Origin: Luteipulveratus flavus
GTDB lineage: Bacteria > Actinomycetota > Actinomycetes > Actinomycetales > Dermatophilaceae
DNA length: 64,000 nt
Assembly (NCBI RefSeq): GCF_029080175.1
Contig: NZ_JARFJC010000038.1
Reading direction: 5' to 3' (one strand)
Shown here in pieces: positions 7,934 to 17,300 of the stretch. The number at the start of each line of letters is the position of its first letter. The first letter of the stretch is position 1. The notes beneath the pieces are model-generated. The model was not told the origin of the DNA and made no database searches. It worked only from the letters and a program-made list of their open reading frames with translations. Made by a program: the position numbers and the translations under genes.

Positions 7934-8982
7934 CAGGCACTGCCACGGAGCCCCGTCCTGCCGCCACCGCGGCGGGGCGGGGCTCGACCCCGCGCCTGCG
8001 CTCCCGGACGACGATCGTCGCGGTCGGCGTCCTCGCCATCGCCGTCGCAGTCCTCCTCTCGCTCACCGTCGGCGCGGTGATGCTGTCGCCGGGCCAGGCG
8101 TTCTCCCACCTGCTGGACGCGCGCAGCTCCAGCCAGGAGGCGGCGATCGTCGGCTCTCGGGTGGACCGCGTCCTGGTCGGGCTGCTGGTCGGCGCGGCCG
8201 TCGCGGTGGCCGGGGCCGTGCTGCAGGGAGTGACGCGCAACCCGCTCGCCGACCCGAGCATCCTCGGCATCAACTCGGGAGCCGCGCTCGCGGTCATCCT
8301 GGGCATCTACTGGTTCGACGTCACCTCGATGCCGGTCTACCTCTGGCTCGGTCTGATCGGCGCGGGCGTCGCTGCCGCCCTGGTGTACGGCATCGCGAGC
8401 CTCGGTCCGCGCGGCCCGCAACCGGTGACGATGGCCCTCGCCGGGGCGGCCTTCACCGCCGGGGCGAGCAGCGTCGTCTCCGGGATCATGGTCAGCAGCA
8501 GCGAGACGCTCGAGGTCTTCCGCTTCTGGCAGGTCGGCAGCATCAGTGGCCGGGACATGGATGCGCTCCCGGCCGTCCTCCCCGTGTTCGCCGTCGGTTT
8601 CGTGCTCTGCCTCGCGGTCGGGGGAGTGCTGAACGCGCTCGCCCTCGGCGACGACCTGGCGCGCGCGCTCGGCCAGCGGATCCTGCTCGGACGCGGGCTC
8701 GCCTGGCTAGGCGCGGTCGTCCTGTGCGCGGCGGCCACCGCGGTCGCCGGGCCGATCGCGTTCGTCGGCCTCGTCGTCCCGCACGTCGTCCGCCTGCTCG
8801 TCGGCCCGGACCACCGCCGCATCCTGCTCGGCTCCCTGCTCGGCGGACCGGTCCTCGTGATCCTCGCCGACACCCTCGGCCGGGTCGTCACGCCGCCGTC
8901 CGAGGTGTCCGTCGGCATCATGACCGCGGTGATCGGCGCGCCCGTCCTCGTCCTGCTGGTCCGCCGCATGGCAGCCCGCTGA
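7930..8982 (+). CDS. FecCD family iron-siderophore ABC permease, first subunit
   Basis: This 350-residue BtuC/FecCD-type permease has about nine or ten membrane helices. Family features include RVDRVLVGLLVGAAVAVAGAVLQGVTRNPLADPSILGINSGA near the N-terminus and GPIAFVGLVVPHVVRLLVGPDHRR, the cytoplasmic coupling region that contacts the ATPase. Translation starts at GTG 7930, overlapping the stop of the binding protein (GTGA), which implies coupled translation. It forms the channel with the next gene product. Confidence 0.93.
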   Translation: MTGTATEPRPAATAAGRGSTPRLRSRTTIVAVGVLAIAVAVLLSLTVGAVMLSPGQAFSHLLDARSSSQEAAIVGSRVDRVLVGLLVGAAVAVAGAVLQGVTRNPLADPSILGINSGAALAVILGIYWFDVTSMPVYLWLGLIGAGVAAALVYGIASLGPRGPQPVTMALAGAAFTAGASSVVSGIMVSSSETLEVFRFWQVGSISGRDMDALPAVLPVFAVGFVLCLAVGGVLNALALGDDLARALGQRILLGRGLAWLGAVVLCAAATAVAGPIAFVGLVVPHVVRLLVGPDHRRILLGSLLGGPVLVILADTLGRVVTPPSEVSVGIMTAVIGAPVLVLLVRRMAAR

Positions 8983-10055
8983 TGGCGCTCGACACCCGTC
9001 CCGGGACCCCCTCGAACTCTCCGGCGCCGGACGCCACTCGCCTCGTCCGCGACGTGCGCCGGTCCGTACGGCGTCGGTACGTGCTCGTGCTCGCGGCGGT
9101 CGTCGTGGTGTGGCTCGGCGTCTTCGCCGCCCGGGTGCTGCTGGGTGACTTCACCGTGACGATCCCCGACTTCGTCCGCATCGTCCTGGGCGCGGACATC
9201 CCGGTCGCGTCGTTCGAGGTGATGGAGTCCAAGCTGCCGCGCGCGGTCGCCGGAACCCTCGCCGGGCTGGCGTTCGGCGCGGCGGGCGCGGTGTTCCAGT
9301 CGATGCTGCGCAACCCTCTCGCGAGCCCGGACGTCGTCGGCGTCACGATGGGTTCGTCCGCCGCCGCGGTGGTGGGCATGACGGCCTTCGGCCTGGACGG
9401 GATCCCCCTGGCCGTCGCCGCGGTCGTTGGCGGCCTCGTGGTGGCGGTGGCGGTGCTGTTCCTGTCCGGCAGCAAGGGTGTCGCCACGTACCGGATGATC
9501 CTCGTCGGTATCGGCCTGGCGGCCACGCTGCAGGCGGTCATCCAGTGGGTGTTCACCACCACCGACGTCTACAAGGCGCAGGACGCGATGGTGTGGCTGA
9601 CCGGCAGCCTCAACTCGGTCACCTGGGGCGAGATCCTGCGCATGACGGTGACCGTCGCGCTGCTGCTGCCGGTTGTCGCGGCTCTGGCGCCGCGGCTGCA
9701 GCTGCTGGAGCTCGGTGACGACGCAGCGGCCGGACTCGGCGTACGGGCAGCGCCGACCCGCGCGTGGCTGATGGGGACGACGGTGGTGCTGACCGCGGTC
9801 ACCACGTCCGTGGTCGGCCCGATCGCCTTCGTGTCATTGCTGGCGGGCCCGATCACCAGGCGTATCAACGGCGGCCGCCCGTCCATTCCCATTGCCGCCC
9901 TGATCGGTGCGGCGATCGTGGTGGCGGCCGACTACATCGGCGCCTACCTCGTCGGCACCACCAACATGCCGGTCGGCGTCGTGACCGGCATCGCGGGAGC
10001 GCCGTTCCTGCTCTGGCTGCTGCTCGCCTCGTCTCGTACGCTCAAGGACGGATGA
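8982..10055 (+). CDS. FecCD family iron-siderophore ABC permease, second subunit
   Basis: This 357-residue second BtuC/FecCD permease has a hydrophilic first 35 residues and then the family core: KLPRAVAGTLAGLAFGAAGAVFQSMLRNPLASPDVVGVTMG and, near the end, VVGPIAFVSLLAGPITRRINGG as the ATPase-coupling motif. The ATG overlaps the TGA of the first permease by one base. Two different permease subunits indicate a heterodimeric channel, as in enterobactin-type importers (FepD/FepG). Confidence 0.93.
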   Translation: MALDTRPGTPSNSPAPDATRLVRDVRRSVRRRYVLVLAAVVVVWLGVFAARVLLGDFTVTIPDFVRIVLGADIPVASFEVMESKLPRAVAGTLAGLAFGAAGAVFQSMLRNPLASPDVVGVTMGSSAAAVVGMTAFGLDGIPLAVAAVVGGLVVAVAVLFLSGSKGVATYRMILVGIGLAATLQAVIQWVFTTTDVYKAQDAMVWLTGSLNSVTWGEILRMTVTVALLLPVVAALAPRLQLLELGDDAAAGLGVRAAPTRAWLMGTTVVLTAVTTSVVGPIAFVSLLAGPITRRINGGRPSIPIAALIGAAIVVAADYIGAYLVGTTNMPVGVVTGIAGAPFLLWLLLASSRTLKDG

Positions 10056-10058
10056 CCC

Positions 10059-10895
10059 ATGACTGCAACGGAATTCGTACCCCCTGCCGTGGATGATGAC
10101 GCGGCACAGGTGAGCCGCCTCGTCGCGCAGGACGTGTCGCTGGCGTACGGCGACCGTACGGTGCTCGACGGCTTGTCCGTCCAGGTGCCGCCCGGCAAGG
10201 TCACGGCGATCGTCGGCGCCAACGGGTGTGGAAAGTCCACCCTGCTGCGCGGTCTGGCCCGGCTGCTGAAGCCGACGTCCGGCTCGATCCTGCTGGACGG
10301 CAGAGACATTCACGAGCAGTCGACCCGGGACGTGGCGCGGGAGGTCGGGCTGCTGCCGCAGTCGCCGCTGGCCCCCGAGGGCATCACCGTGACCGAGCTC
10401 GTGGGCCGCGGGCGCCACCCGTACCACGGCCTGTTCAGGCAGTGGTCGAAGGCGGACGACGACGCGGTCGCGCACGCGCTGGAGCTCACCGACACCCTCG
10501 ACCTCGCGCGCCGGCCGGTCGACGAGCTGTCGGGCGGGCAGCGGCAGCGGGTGTGGATCGCCATGGTGCTCGCGCAGGAGACGGATCTGCTGCTGCTGGA
10601 CGAGCCGACGTCGTTCCTCGACATCGCCCACGCGGTCGAGGTGCTGGACCTGGTCACGGACCTGAACCAGCGCGGGACGACGGTCGTGATGGTGCTGCAC
10701 GACCTCAACCTGGCCGCCCGGTACGCCGACCACCTGATCGCGATGTGCGGCGGTGAGGTGCTGTGCGAGGGCGACGCCGCGTCGGTCGTGACGGCGGCCA
10801 ACGTCGAGCGCGTCTTCGGGGTCCGTTGCCAGATCGTGCCGGACCCGGTCTCGGCCACCCCGCTCGTCGTCCCGCTCGGCCGCCACCACGTCTGA
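10059..10895 (+). CDS. Iron-siderophore ABC transporter ATP-binding protein
   Basis: This 278-residue ABC ATPase of the FecE/FepC type powers the importer. It has Walker A GANGCGKST at 53-61, the signature LSGGQRQR from 157, Walker B LLLLDEPTSFLD with DE at 181-182, and the switch His in VLHDLN (about 214). The start lies 3 bp after the permease stop. The four genes (binding protein, two permeases, ATPase) form one complete siderophore uptake system. Confidence 0.95.
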   Translation: MTATEFVPPAVDDDAAQVSRLVAQDVSLAYGDRTVLDGLSVQVPPGKVTAIVGANGCGKSTLLRGLARLLKPTSGSILLDGRDIHEQSTRDVAREVGLLPQSPLAPEGITVTELVGRGRHPYHGLFRQWSKADDDAVAHALELTDTLDLARRPVDELSGGQRQRVWIAMVLAQETDLLLLDEPTSFLDIAHAVEVLDLVTDLNQRGTTVVMVLHDLNLAARYADHLIAMCGGEVLCEGDAASVVTAANVERVFGVRCQIVPDPVSATPLVVPLGRHHV

Positions 10896-10927
10896 GGGGC
10901 GCCGGGCTCTGGCGAGGCGGTAGCCGC

Positions 10928-11011
10928 GCCATCTGGCGCGGTGTCGTGGAAAGTGGCCCGGGTGCGAGGCGGGAACGGGGCCATCTGGCGCGATGTCGTG
11001 GGAAGTGGCCC
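10928..11011. repeat. Two direct 32-bp repeats
   Basis: A 32-bp unit occurs at 10928-10959 and again at 10980-11011 with two substitutions and a 52-bp period. It opens GCCATCTGGCGCG and closes AAGTGGCCC. Ends GGGGCCA/TGGCCCC make the second unit weakly palindromic. It lies between the ABC ATPase gene and P450 no. 1, probably as a mobile or REP-like intergenic sequence. Confidence 0.7.
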
Positions 11012-11061
11012 CGATGGATGGGGCGTCGCGGCTCGCTGTGTCGTGACGGCGGTCACGTTAC

Positions 11062-11083
11062 GGTTTCTACAGAAGTAGTGACC
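11062..11083. promoter_or_regulatory. P450 operator, copy 1
   Basis: GGTTTCTAC-N4-GTAGTGACC is an inverted repeat with two mismatched positions, ending 19 bp before the GTG start of P450 no. 1. The same dyad in perfect form lies upstream of P450 no. 2 (60222-60247). The half-site length and 4-nt spacer suit a TetR-type dimer. Confidence 0.7.
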
Positions 11084-11102
11084 GCTCGCCGAAGGACTGA
11101 TC

Positions 11103-12449
11103 GTGACCCCAGCGCCCACCTCCGTCCCCGCACTCGGCCGCGCCCGGACCGCCGGGTCGTGGTTGATCGACCACGGTCTGACCCGGCTCGCGCTGCGTGT
11201 CGGCCACCGGCGCAGTCCCTCCGACCCGTTCCTGCGGCTGCAGCTGGACCCGCAGGTCCGCGCCGACCCGTACGCCACGTACGACCAGCTGCGCGAGATG
11301 GGCGCGCTCGTCCACGCGTCCGGGATGAGCGCGGCCACGACCCATGCCGCGGCCACGCAGGTGCTGCGCAGCCCGTCCTTCGGCACCGCTCAGGGTCGCG
11401 GTGGGCTGCCCGAGCCGCTGGTCCGGCTGTCCCTGGCGGTGTTCGACCCGGCCGCGCCCGGGCCGGCCGACCCGCCGGCGCTCCTGGCGCTCGACCCGCC
11501 GCGGCACACGAGGTTCCGTCGGTTGATCACGCGTGAGTTCGCCGCGCGGTCGGTCAGCCGGATGGAGGACCGCGTCCGCGAGATCGTCGACGAGGTCCTC
11601 GCCGACGTGCCGGACGAGCCACGCTTCGACCTGGTGGAGCACTTCTCCTCGCAGGTGCCGCTGCGGGTGATCGCCGACCTGCTCGGGGTGCCGCCCGAGA
11701 TGCGTCCGTCGCTGCTGGAGTGGGGCAACCAGGGCGCCAAGCTGCTCGACGCCGGCCTCCCGTACCGCGACTACCGCGACGCGCGCGGTGCGACCCGGGC
11801 GCTGCGGACCTGGTTCGACGCGCACATCGCCCGGCTGCGGCGTACGCCGGGTGAGGACCTGCTCAGCCGACTCGCCACCCTCACCGGCGAGGACGCGCTG
11901 ACCGACACCGAGATCGCGTTCACCGGCCTGCTCGTGCTCGGCGCCGGGTTCGAGACGACGGTGAACCTGATCAGCAACGCCGTCGTGCAGCTGTCCGACC
12001 ACCCCGACCAGCGCGACGTCCTGCGCGAGCGGCCCGAGCTCTGGACGAACGCGACCGAGGAGACGCTGCGGTACGACTCGCCGGTGCAGCTGACGTTCCG
12101 GCGGGCGCTGGAGGACGTCGAGATCGCCGGGCAGCCGGTGTCCGCAGGGACCGGCGTGCTGGTGATGCTGGCCGGCGCCAACCGCGACCCCGACGTGTTC
12201 ACCGACCCCCACCGGTACGACGTGACGCGGGCCAACGCATCCGAGCACCTGGCCCTGTCGTCCGGGGTGCACTACTGCGTCGGCGCCGGCCTCGCTCGGC
12301 TGGAGACCGCGATCGCGCTGGAGATGCTGTACGACCGGTACCCCGACCTGCGCGTCGCCTCGCCCGGCGTACGGCGGCCGACCCGGGTGCTTCGCGGGTA
12401 CGAGTCGCTGCCCGTGACGACGGCGGCGGCGCGGCAGGTGGTCCGATAG
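11103..12449 (+). CDS. Cytochrome P450, no. 1
   Basis: This 448-residue soluble bacterial P450 shows the I-helix oxygen-activation motif AGFET (281-285), ExxR in EETLR (E320, R323) and the haem-ligand loop SSGVHYCVGAGLARLE with the thiolate Cys at 392. The usual Phe of FxxGxxxC is replaced by Ser here. The substrate is unknown and no ferredoxin gene is adjacent. Start GTG at 11103. The protein is related to P450 no. 2 (AGFETTVNLI, NAV and HYCVGA-LARLE shared), and both carry the same operator, so they probably respond to the same signal. Confidence 0.93.
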   Translation: MTPAPTSVPALGRARTAGSWLIDHGLTRLALRVGHRRSPSDPFLRLQLDPQVRADPYATYDQLREMGALVHASGMSAATTHAAATQVLRSPSFGTAQGRGGLPEPLVRLSLAVFDPAAPGPADPPALLALDPPRHTRFRRLITREFAARSVSRMEDRVREIVDEVLADVPDEPRFDLVEHFSSQVPLRVIADLLGVPPEMRPSLLEWGNQGAKLLDAGLPYRDYRDARGATRALRTWFDAHIARLRRTPGEDLLSRLATLTGEDALTDTEIAFTGLLVLGAGFETTVNLISNAVVQLSDHPDQRDVLRERPELWTNATEETLRYDSPVQLTFRRALEDVEIAGQPVSAGTGVLVMLAGANRDPDVFTDPHRYDVTRANASEHLALSSGVHYCVGAGLARLETAIALEMLYDRYPDLRVASPGVRRPTRVLRGYESLPVTTAAARQVVR

Positions 12450-12496
12450 GAGGCGACTGGCGCCCGGACTGCTCTGGTGCGGATAGCGTTCCGCTC

Positions 12497-12994
12497 ATGG
12501 GGGATACGAGTGAGAGGGTTCCGGAGCGGACGTGGCGTGACTGGCGCATCCTCGTGGCGGCGATGACACCTCTGGGCGTGATCACCACGGGGGTGGTGAT
12601 CGCGGCGCTCCACCGCACGGTGACCTCGGGACCTCTGGCCTCGTCCTGGATCTGGCTCGCCCCAGGCTTCTGGATCCTGCTGGGAGGGGTGGGCTACACC
12701 CGGCTGTACCGCGAGGTGCCGCCGGAGGGGAAGCCGTACCGGGACGAGACCGGTATGTGGCGCGAGGCACCTCCCCTCCGCTACAAGGCACCGACGTGGT
12801 CGGTCGTGGTCGTGGTGGTGTTCTGGTTCGGCGGCGCACGCCTCTTCGGGCTACTTCCCGCGGCGGTCGGCATCCCGGCCGCTGCCGTTCTGATGAGCGC
12901 GCTCGGGTGGTGGCTCGCCACCACTTACCTGCCGCAGCACTTCATGGCTCTGCACCGGCAGCGCCTGGAGTGGGCTGCGATCAACCAGTCGTGA
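12497..12994 (+). CDS. Small membrane protein of unknown function
   Basis: This 165-residue protein is not recognised. It has four hydrophobic stretches: about 20-40 (LVAAMTPLGVITTGVVIAAL), 48-66 (WIWLAPGFWILLGGVGY), a strongly hydrophobic one after YKAPTWSVVVVVVFWFGGARLFGL, and a last one rich in Ala and Leu. The first two are followed by a charged loop with an acidic and basic mix. The N-terminus is probably cytoplasmic. It lies 47 bp after P450 no. 1 and may be cotranscribed with it or with the GNAT gene that follows. Confidence 0.55.
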   Translation: MGDTSERVPERTWRDWRILVAAMTPLGVITTGVVIAALHRTVTSGPLASSWIWLAPGFWILLGGVGYTRLYREVPPEGKPYRDETGMWREAPPLRYKAPTWSVVVVVVFWFGGARLFGLLPAAVGIPAAAVLMSALGWWLATTYLPQHFMALHRQRLEWAAINQS

Positions 12995-13025
12995 CGACCT
13001 CGCGGAGCCTGCGACACTGCCGCCC

Positions 13026-13499
13026 ATGACCGACCCCGTCGTGCGCTACGTCACCTCGTCCGACCTCGAGCTGTGGAAGGACGTACGGCTGCGCAGCCTG
13101 GCCGAGAGTCCGGACGCGTTCGGGTCCACGCTGGCGCGGGAGGAGGCGTTCGGCGAGGCGGACTGGCTCGACCGGCTCGCGCCGCCGGCCGTACTCGTCC
13201 TGGCGGACGATGCGCCCGTCGGGCTGGGCGGCGGGTTCGAGGTCGAGCCCGGGACGCTGCTCGTCGTCGCGATGTGGCTGGAGCCGGCCTGGCGGGGTCG
13301 CGGGCTGTCGCGCCGGATCCTCGACCTCGTCGTGGCCTGGGCACGCCAGCGCGGCCTGCGCGTCGAGCTGGACGTCACCGAGGGCAACGGTCCGGCGCGC
13401 GCGGCCTACCTGGCGTACGGGTTCGTACCGACCGGGCACGTCGAGCCGCTGCGCGAGGGGTCACCCCTGCGCGTGGAGCGGATGGAGCTCCCCGCCTGA
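13026..13499 (+). CDS. GNAT family N-acetyltransferase
   Basis: This 157-residue single-domain acetyltransferase has the acetyl-CoA pyrophosphate loop in WRGRGLSRRILDLVVAWA (motif A, R/Q-x-x-G-x-G/A type), preceded by a beta-strand LLVVAMWLEPAW and followed by ARAAYLAYGFVPTGHVEPL (motif B). The acceptor substrate cannot be predicted. It is followed within 9 bp by a strong terminator hairpin. Confidence 0.85.
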   Translation: MTDPVVRYVTSSDLELWKDVRLRSLAESPDAFGSTLAREEAFGEADWLDRLAPPAVLVLADDAPVGLGGGFEVEPGTLLVVAMWLEPAWRGRGLSRRILDLVVAWARQRGLRVELDVTEGNGPARAAYLAYGFVPTGHVEPLREGSPLRVERMELPA

Positions 13500-13508
13500 A
13501 TGAGCACG

Positions 13509-13539
13509 AAGGCTCCCGTCCGCGTCGGACGGGAGCCTT
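13509..13539. terminator. Bidirectional hairpin terminator
   Basis: A perfect 14-bp stem (AAGGCTCCCGTCCG and its complement) encloses a 3-nt loop. It lies between the convergent ends of the GNAT gene and the small gene at 13559-13711, so it can end transcription from both sides. Confidence 0.8.
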
Positions 13540-13558
13540 GTCTTCAGGTGCTGCAGCC

Positions 13559-13711
13559 TCAGGCCGCGTGGACGTCCTGCTGGCGCTGCATCGCGGCGAT
13601 CAGGTCGGAGCGCATGCCCGGGCTGGACGCGTTGGCGATGGCCTCGGCGATGGCGCGGCGGTTGCGGGTGGTCTCACGGTGGCTGCGGATGGCCTTCGCG
13701 AGGGTGGTCAT
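13559..13711 (-). CDS. 50-residue basic actinobacterial protein
   Basis: This short gene codes for 50 residues beginning MTTLAKAIRSHRETTRNRRA and ending HAA. It is preceded by a good ribosome site (GAAGGAGCAACGTC before the ATG). The segment RAIAEAIANASSPGMRSDLIA resembles a family of small actinobacterial proteins with a conserved SPGMR/DEL motif whose role is unknown. It lies alone between a terminator and an upstream region with no other gene on its strand for 118 bp, so it probably has its own promoter. Confidence 0.6.
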   Translation of the reverse strand: MTTLAKAIRSHRETTRNRRAIAEAIANASSPGMRSDLIAAMQRQQDVHAA

Positions 13712-13829
13712 GACGTTGCTCCTTCGGATCAGAACTCTGCGGATACGAACACTTCGATATCAAAACAAGAGTACGACCGACAGTGTTCCCGCCACGAACC
13801 CGATCGACGTGAGATCCACCACCCTGGTC

Positions 13830-14234
13830 TCAGGGAGCGGAACCGCCCGGCTTCTCGGCCAGGGCGCGCTGCACCGTGACCTGGTCCGGCGACATGTGGA
13901 CTGTGGTGCACGCCTCGCGCCAGTCGAACCATCCGTGGTGACCGCAGCTCTGTCCCGCGCCGCCGAGCCGCGCCGCGACCTCCGCGGCGGTCATGTGGTC
14001 GGGGCCTGAGATGGTCCAGGTGCGCCAGCACCCCGCTCCGGCGCACTCCAGGTCACTGCTGGATGCGACGAGGCCCGCGGGCAGGTCGGGCAGCTCGTCC
14101 TCTGCCGGATAGGGGCTGCCGAAGATCGAGCAGATCACGACGGTGACCACCGCCGCCATCGTCAGGCTGAGCAGGACGCACGTCATCGCGATGACCCGCT
14201 TGAACCAGATTGCGCTCGTCTCATGGCGCCCCAT
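13830..14234 (-). CDS. Single-pass membrane protein of unknown function
   Basis: This 134-residue product has a short basic cytoplasmic N-terminus, one hydrophobic helix (about 16-38: VIAMTCVLLSLTMAAVVTVV) and an extracytoplasmic domain with four Cys residues (ECAGAGCW, GQSCGHHG, REACTTVH) that could form two disulfides. The GHHGWFDWRE segment is unusual. No family was recognised. The start at 14234 is chosen to give a plausible N-terminus; the ribosome site is poor, and a longer reading from 14285 is possible. Confidence 0.5.
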   Translation of the reverse strand: MGRHETSAIWFKRVIAMTCVLLSLTMAAVVTVVICSIFGSPYPAEDELPDLPAGLVASSSDLECAGAGCWRTWTISGPDHMTAAEVAARLGGAGQSCGHHGWFDWREACTTVHMSPDQVTVQRALAEKPGGSAP

Positions 14235-14335
14235 GGTCGTGAGTATCCGTCCACATCCCGATGCCTGGCGGCGGGTTCTCCACACGCGCGGACACCTCCC
14301 ACCGGGTGTCGGGGCCTCGGTCTACCGTCGCTGCT

Positions 14336-17300
14336 GTGAGTGAGGGTTACGACGTCGCGGCCGCCGAGTGGGTGCGCCGCGTCACCGACGCCGGAGTCGC
14401 GCGCATCTGCGGCGACTTCGCCCTCGAGCGCGGCCTCGGCTACGTCGACGCCGAGCGGGTCACCTCGATCACGACCGGCGACCGCGGCCGGCTGCTGCTG
14501 GCCGTCGTGTCCGGCAGCCGCGCCCAGCCGTACTCCACGATGGTGACCGCGACCGGCGCCGACCTCGACGGCGAGCCGGACTGGTTCGGTCGGTGCAGCT
14601 GCCCGGTCCAGGTCAGTTGCAAGCACGTGGTCGCCGCCGTGCTCACCGCGCGGGAGGTGCTGACCGCGACCGACGCCGGTGAGGAGGTCCCGGCGCCGTC
14701 GGCGTGGCGGACGGCGCTCGCACGGCTGGTCGATGACGAGCCCGAGCCGTCCGCCGCGCCCCGCACCCCGCTCGGCATCTTCGTGGCCGTACGCCGTCGC
14801 GCGAGCTCGGTGCGCGACTCGACCCCACGGATGCACATCGAGGTGAGCCCCACGCGGCGGACCCGGACGGGGCGGTGGTCGCGGTCCGCCGGCTGGGCCG
14901 ACTTCGTCTACCGGCACACCGATCGCACGACCGAGCCGCGACAGCTGCAGGTCATCCGCGAGCTCTACGCGATGGTCGAGGCGGACAAGGTGTGGCGGGT
15001 GGCGACCGGCGGTCCGACCGTCTCGCTGCACGACCTGTCGCCGAAGGTGTGGACCCTGCTGCAGCGTGCCGTGGACGCCGGCGTGGCCCTCGTGCCTGCG
15101 CCGGGCAGCGAGCACGAGGAGGTCGTCCTCGCCGAGCAGCCGGCCGAGATGACCCTCGTCGTCGGCCGTGACGACGAGGGCATCAGCGTCACCGCCGAGC
15201 TCGACCACGAGCTGCTGCTGGACGCCGACCCGGCGCGACCGGGGCTGCGGCTGGTCGGCGCGGACGAGCCGCGAGCGACCCGGCACCTGCTCGGGCTCCC
15301 CGCCCACGGCGTGGCCGTGCTCGACGGCACCCGCCTGACGTTGGTGCCGCTGGCCGAGCGCCCGGACGAGATCACGTCCGACCTCCTGGACCAGCCACCG
15401 TTGCGGGTGCCCGCGGCGGACGCCGAGGAGTTCACGGCCCTCTACCTGCCGCGGCTGCGCGAGCGCGCGTCGGTCCGCGCGGTGGGTGAGCAGCTGGACG
15501 ACTCGCTCGACCGGCTCCGGCTGCACGTGCGCGTGGGGTCCGGCGGCGGCAACCAGGTGGCAGTCGAGCAGTCGTTCCTCTACGGCGACAGCCACCGCGT
15601 GCCGGTCGGGCTCGGCTCGGCCCGGCGCGGACGTCGCCGCTCCGACGAGCGCCGCCTCGTCGAGCAGCTGACCGAGACGTTGCAGGACCTCGGCCTGACC
15701 GAGTCGGTCGGCGGCCTCGGGCTGTGGCCGGTCGCCCGCACGACCGTCACCGGGATGGCGGCGGTCCGGCTGATCGACGCGCTGGACGAGCTCGGCTCCC
15801 ACGAGGACGTCGTGGTCGACGTCGTGGACGACCTGCCCGCGTACGAGCAGGCGACCGCCGAGCCGCTGATCCAGGTGAGCACGGCCGACGTCGGCGACAG
15901 CGACTGGTTCGACCTCAGCGTCACCGTGACCATCGACCAGGAGCGGGTGCCGTTCGAGCCGCTCTTCCAGGCGCTGCACCGGGGCGATGACCACCTGGTG
16001 CTGGAGTCCGGGACGTGGTTCCGTCTCGACCATCCCGCGCTGCTGCGGCTGCGGGACCTGATCGCCGAGGCCCGAGGCATGGCGGACCCGACGTCGACGT
16101 CGAGCTCGTTGCAGCTCAACCGGTTCCAGGTCGGCCTCTGGGAGGAGCTGGTCTCCCTCGGCGTGATCGGTGAGCAGGCGGGCGCTTGGGAGAGCAGCGT
16201 CGACCGGCTCCGCCAGCTCGACAAGCTCGTTGCGCCCGAGGTGCCGGCGGCCTTCCGCGCCCAGCTGCGCCCGTACCAGGAGGACGGGTACGCCTGGCTG
16301 GCCACGCTGTGGGACGCCGGGCTGGGCGGGGTGCTCGCCGACGACATGGGCCTCGGCAAGACCGTGCAGACCCTCGCTCTGCTCGCCCGGGCCAAGGAGG
16401 CCGACGAGATCGGCGGCGCGCACGGGCCGGTGCTCGTGGTCGCGCCGACGTCGGTGGTCGGCGCCTGGGCGACGGAGGCTGCGGCGTTCTCGCCCGACCT
16501 GCGCGTGGTCGCAGTGACCGAGACGTCCAAGAAGCGGGCCGCCTCGCTCGCCGAGGTCGCCGCCGTCGCGGACGTTGTCGTGACCTCGTACGCCGTGCTG
16601 CGGCTGGACGCCGACGCGTTCCACGCCCAGCGCTGGCGCGGGCTCGTGCTCGACGAGGCGCAGATGGTGAAGAACCACCAGAGCAAGACGTACCAGGCGG
16701 CGCGGCGCATCGGGGCGCCGTTCACGCTGGCCATCTCCGGCACGCCGCTGGAGAACTCGCTGATGGACCTGTGGTCGCTGCTGTCCCTGACCGCGCCCGG
16801 GCTCTACCCGCAGCCGGACGTGTTCAGCGAGACGTACCGCCGACCCATCGAGTCGGGCGGCCACCCCGAGCTGCTGGACCAGCTGCGCCGGCGGATCCGC
16901 CCGCTCATGCTGCGCAGGACCAAGGCCGCCGTCGCCGCGGACCTGCCGGAGAAGCAGGTCCAGGTGCTGTCGGTCCCGCCGCACCCGGTGCACGCGCGCA
17001 TCTACGACCAGCACCTCACCCGCGAGCGGCAGCGCATCCTGGGCTTGCTCGACGACCCGGACGCCAACCGCGTCGCGATCCTCGCCTCCCTCACCCGCCT
17101 GCGCCAGCTCGCCCTCGACCCGGCGCTGGTCGACGAGACGTACGCCGGAGCTGCGACCTCCGCCAAGGTCGCCGGTCTGATCGAGCAGCTTCGTGAGATC
17201 AGCCAGGAGGGTCACCGGGCGCTGGTGTTCAGCCAGTTCACGACGTACCTGCGGATGGTGGAGCAGGCGCTGGCGAAGGCGGGGCTGGGCACCTGCTACC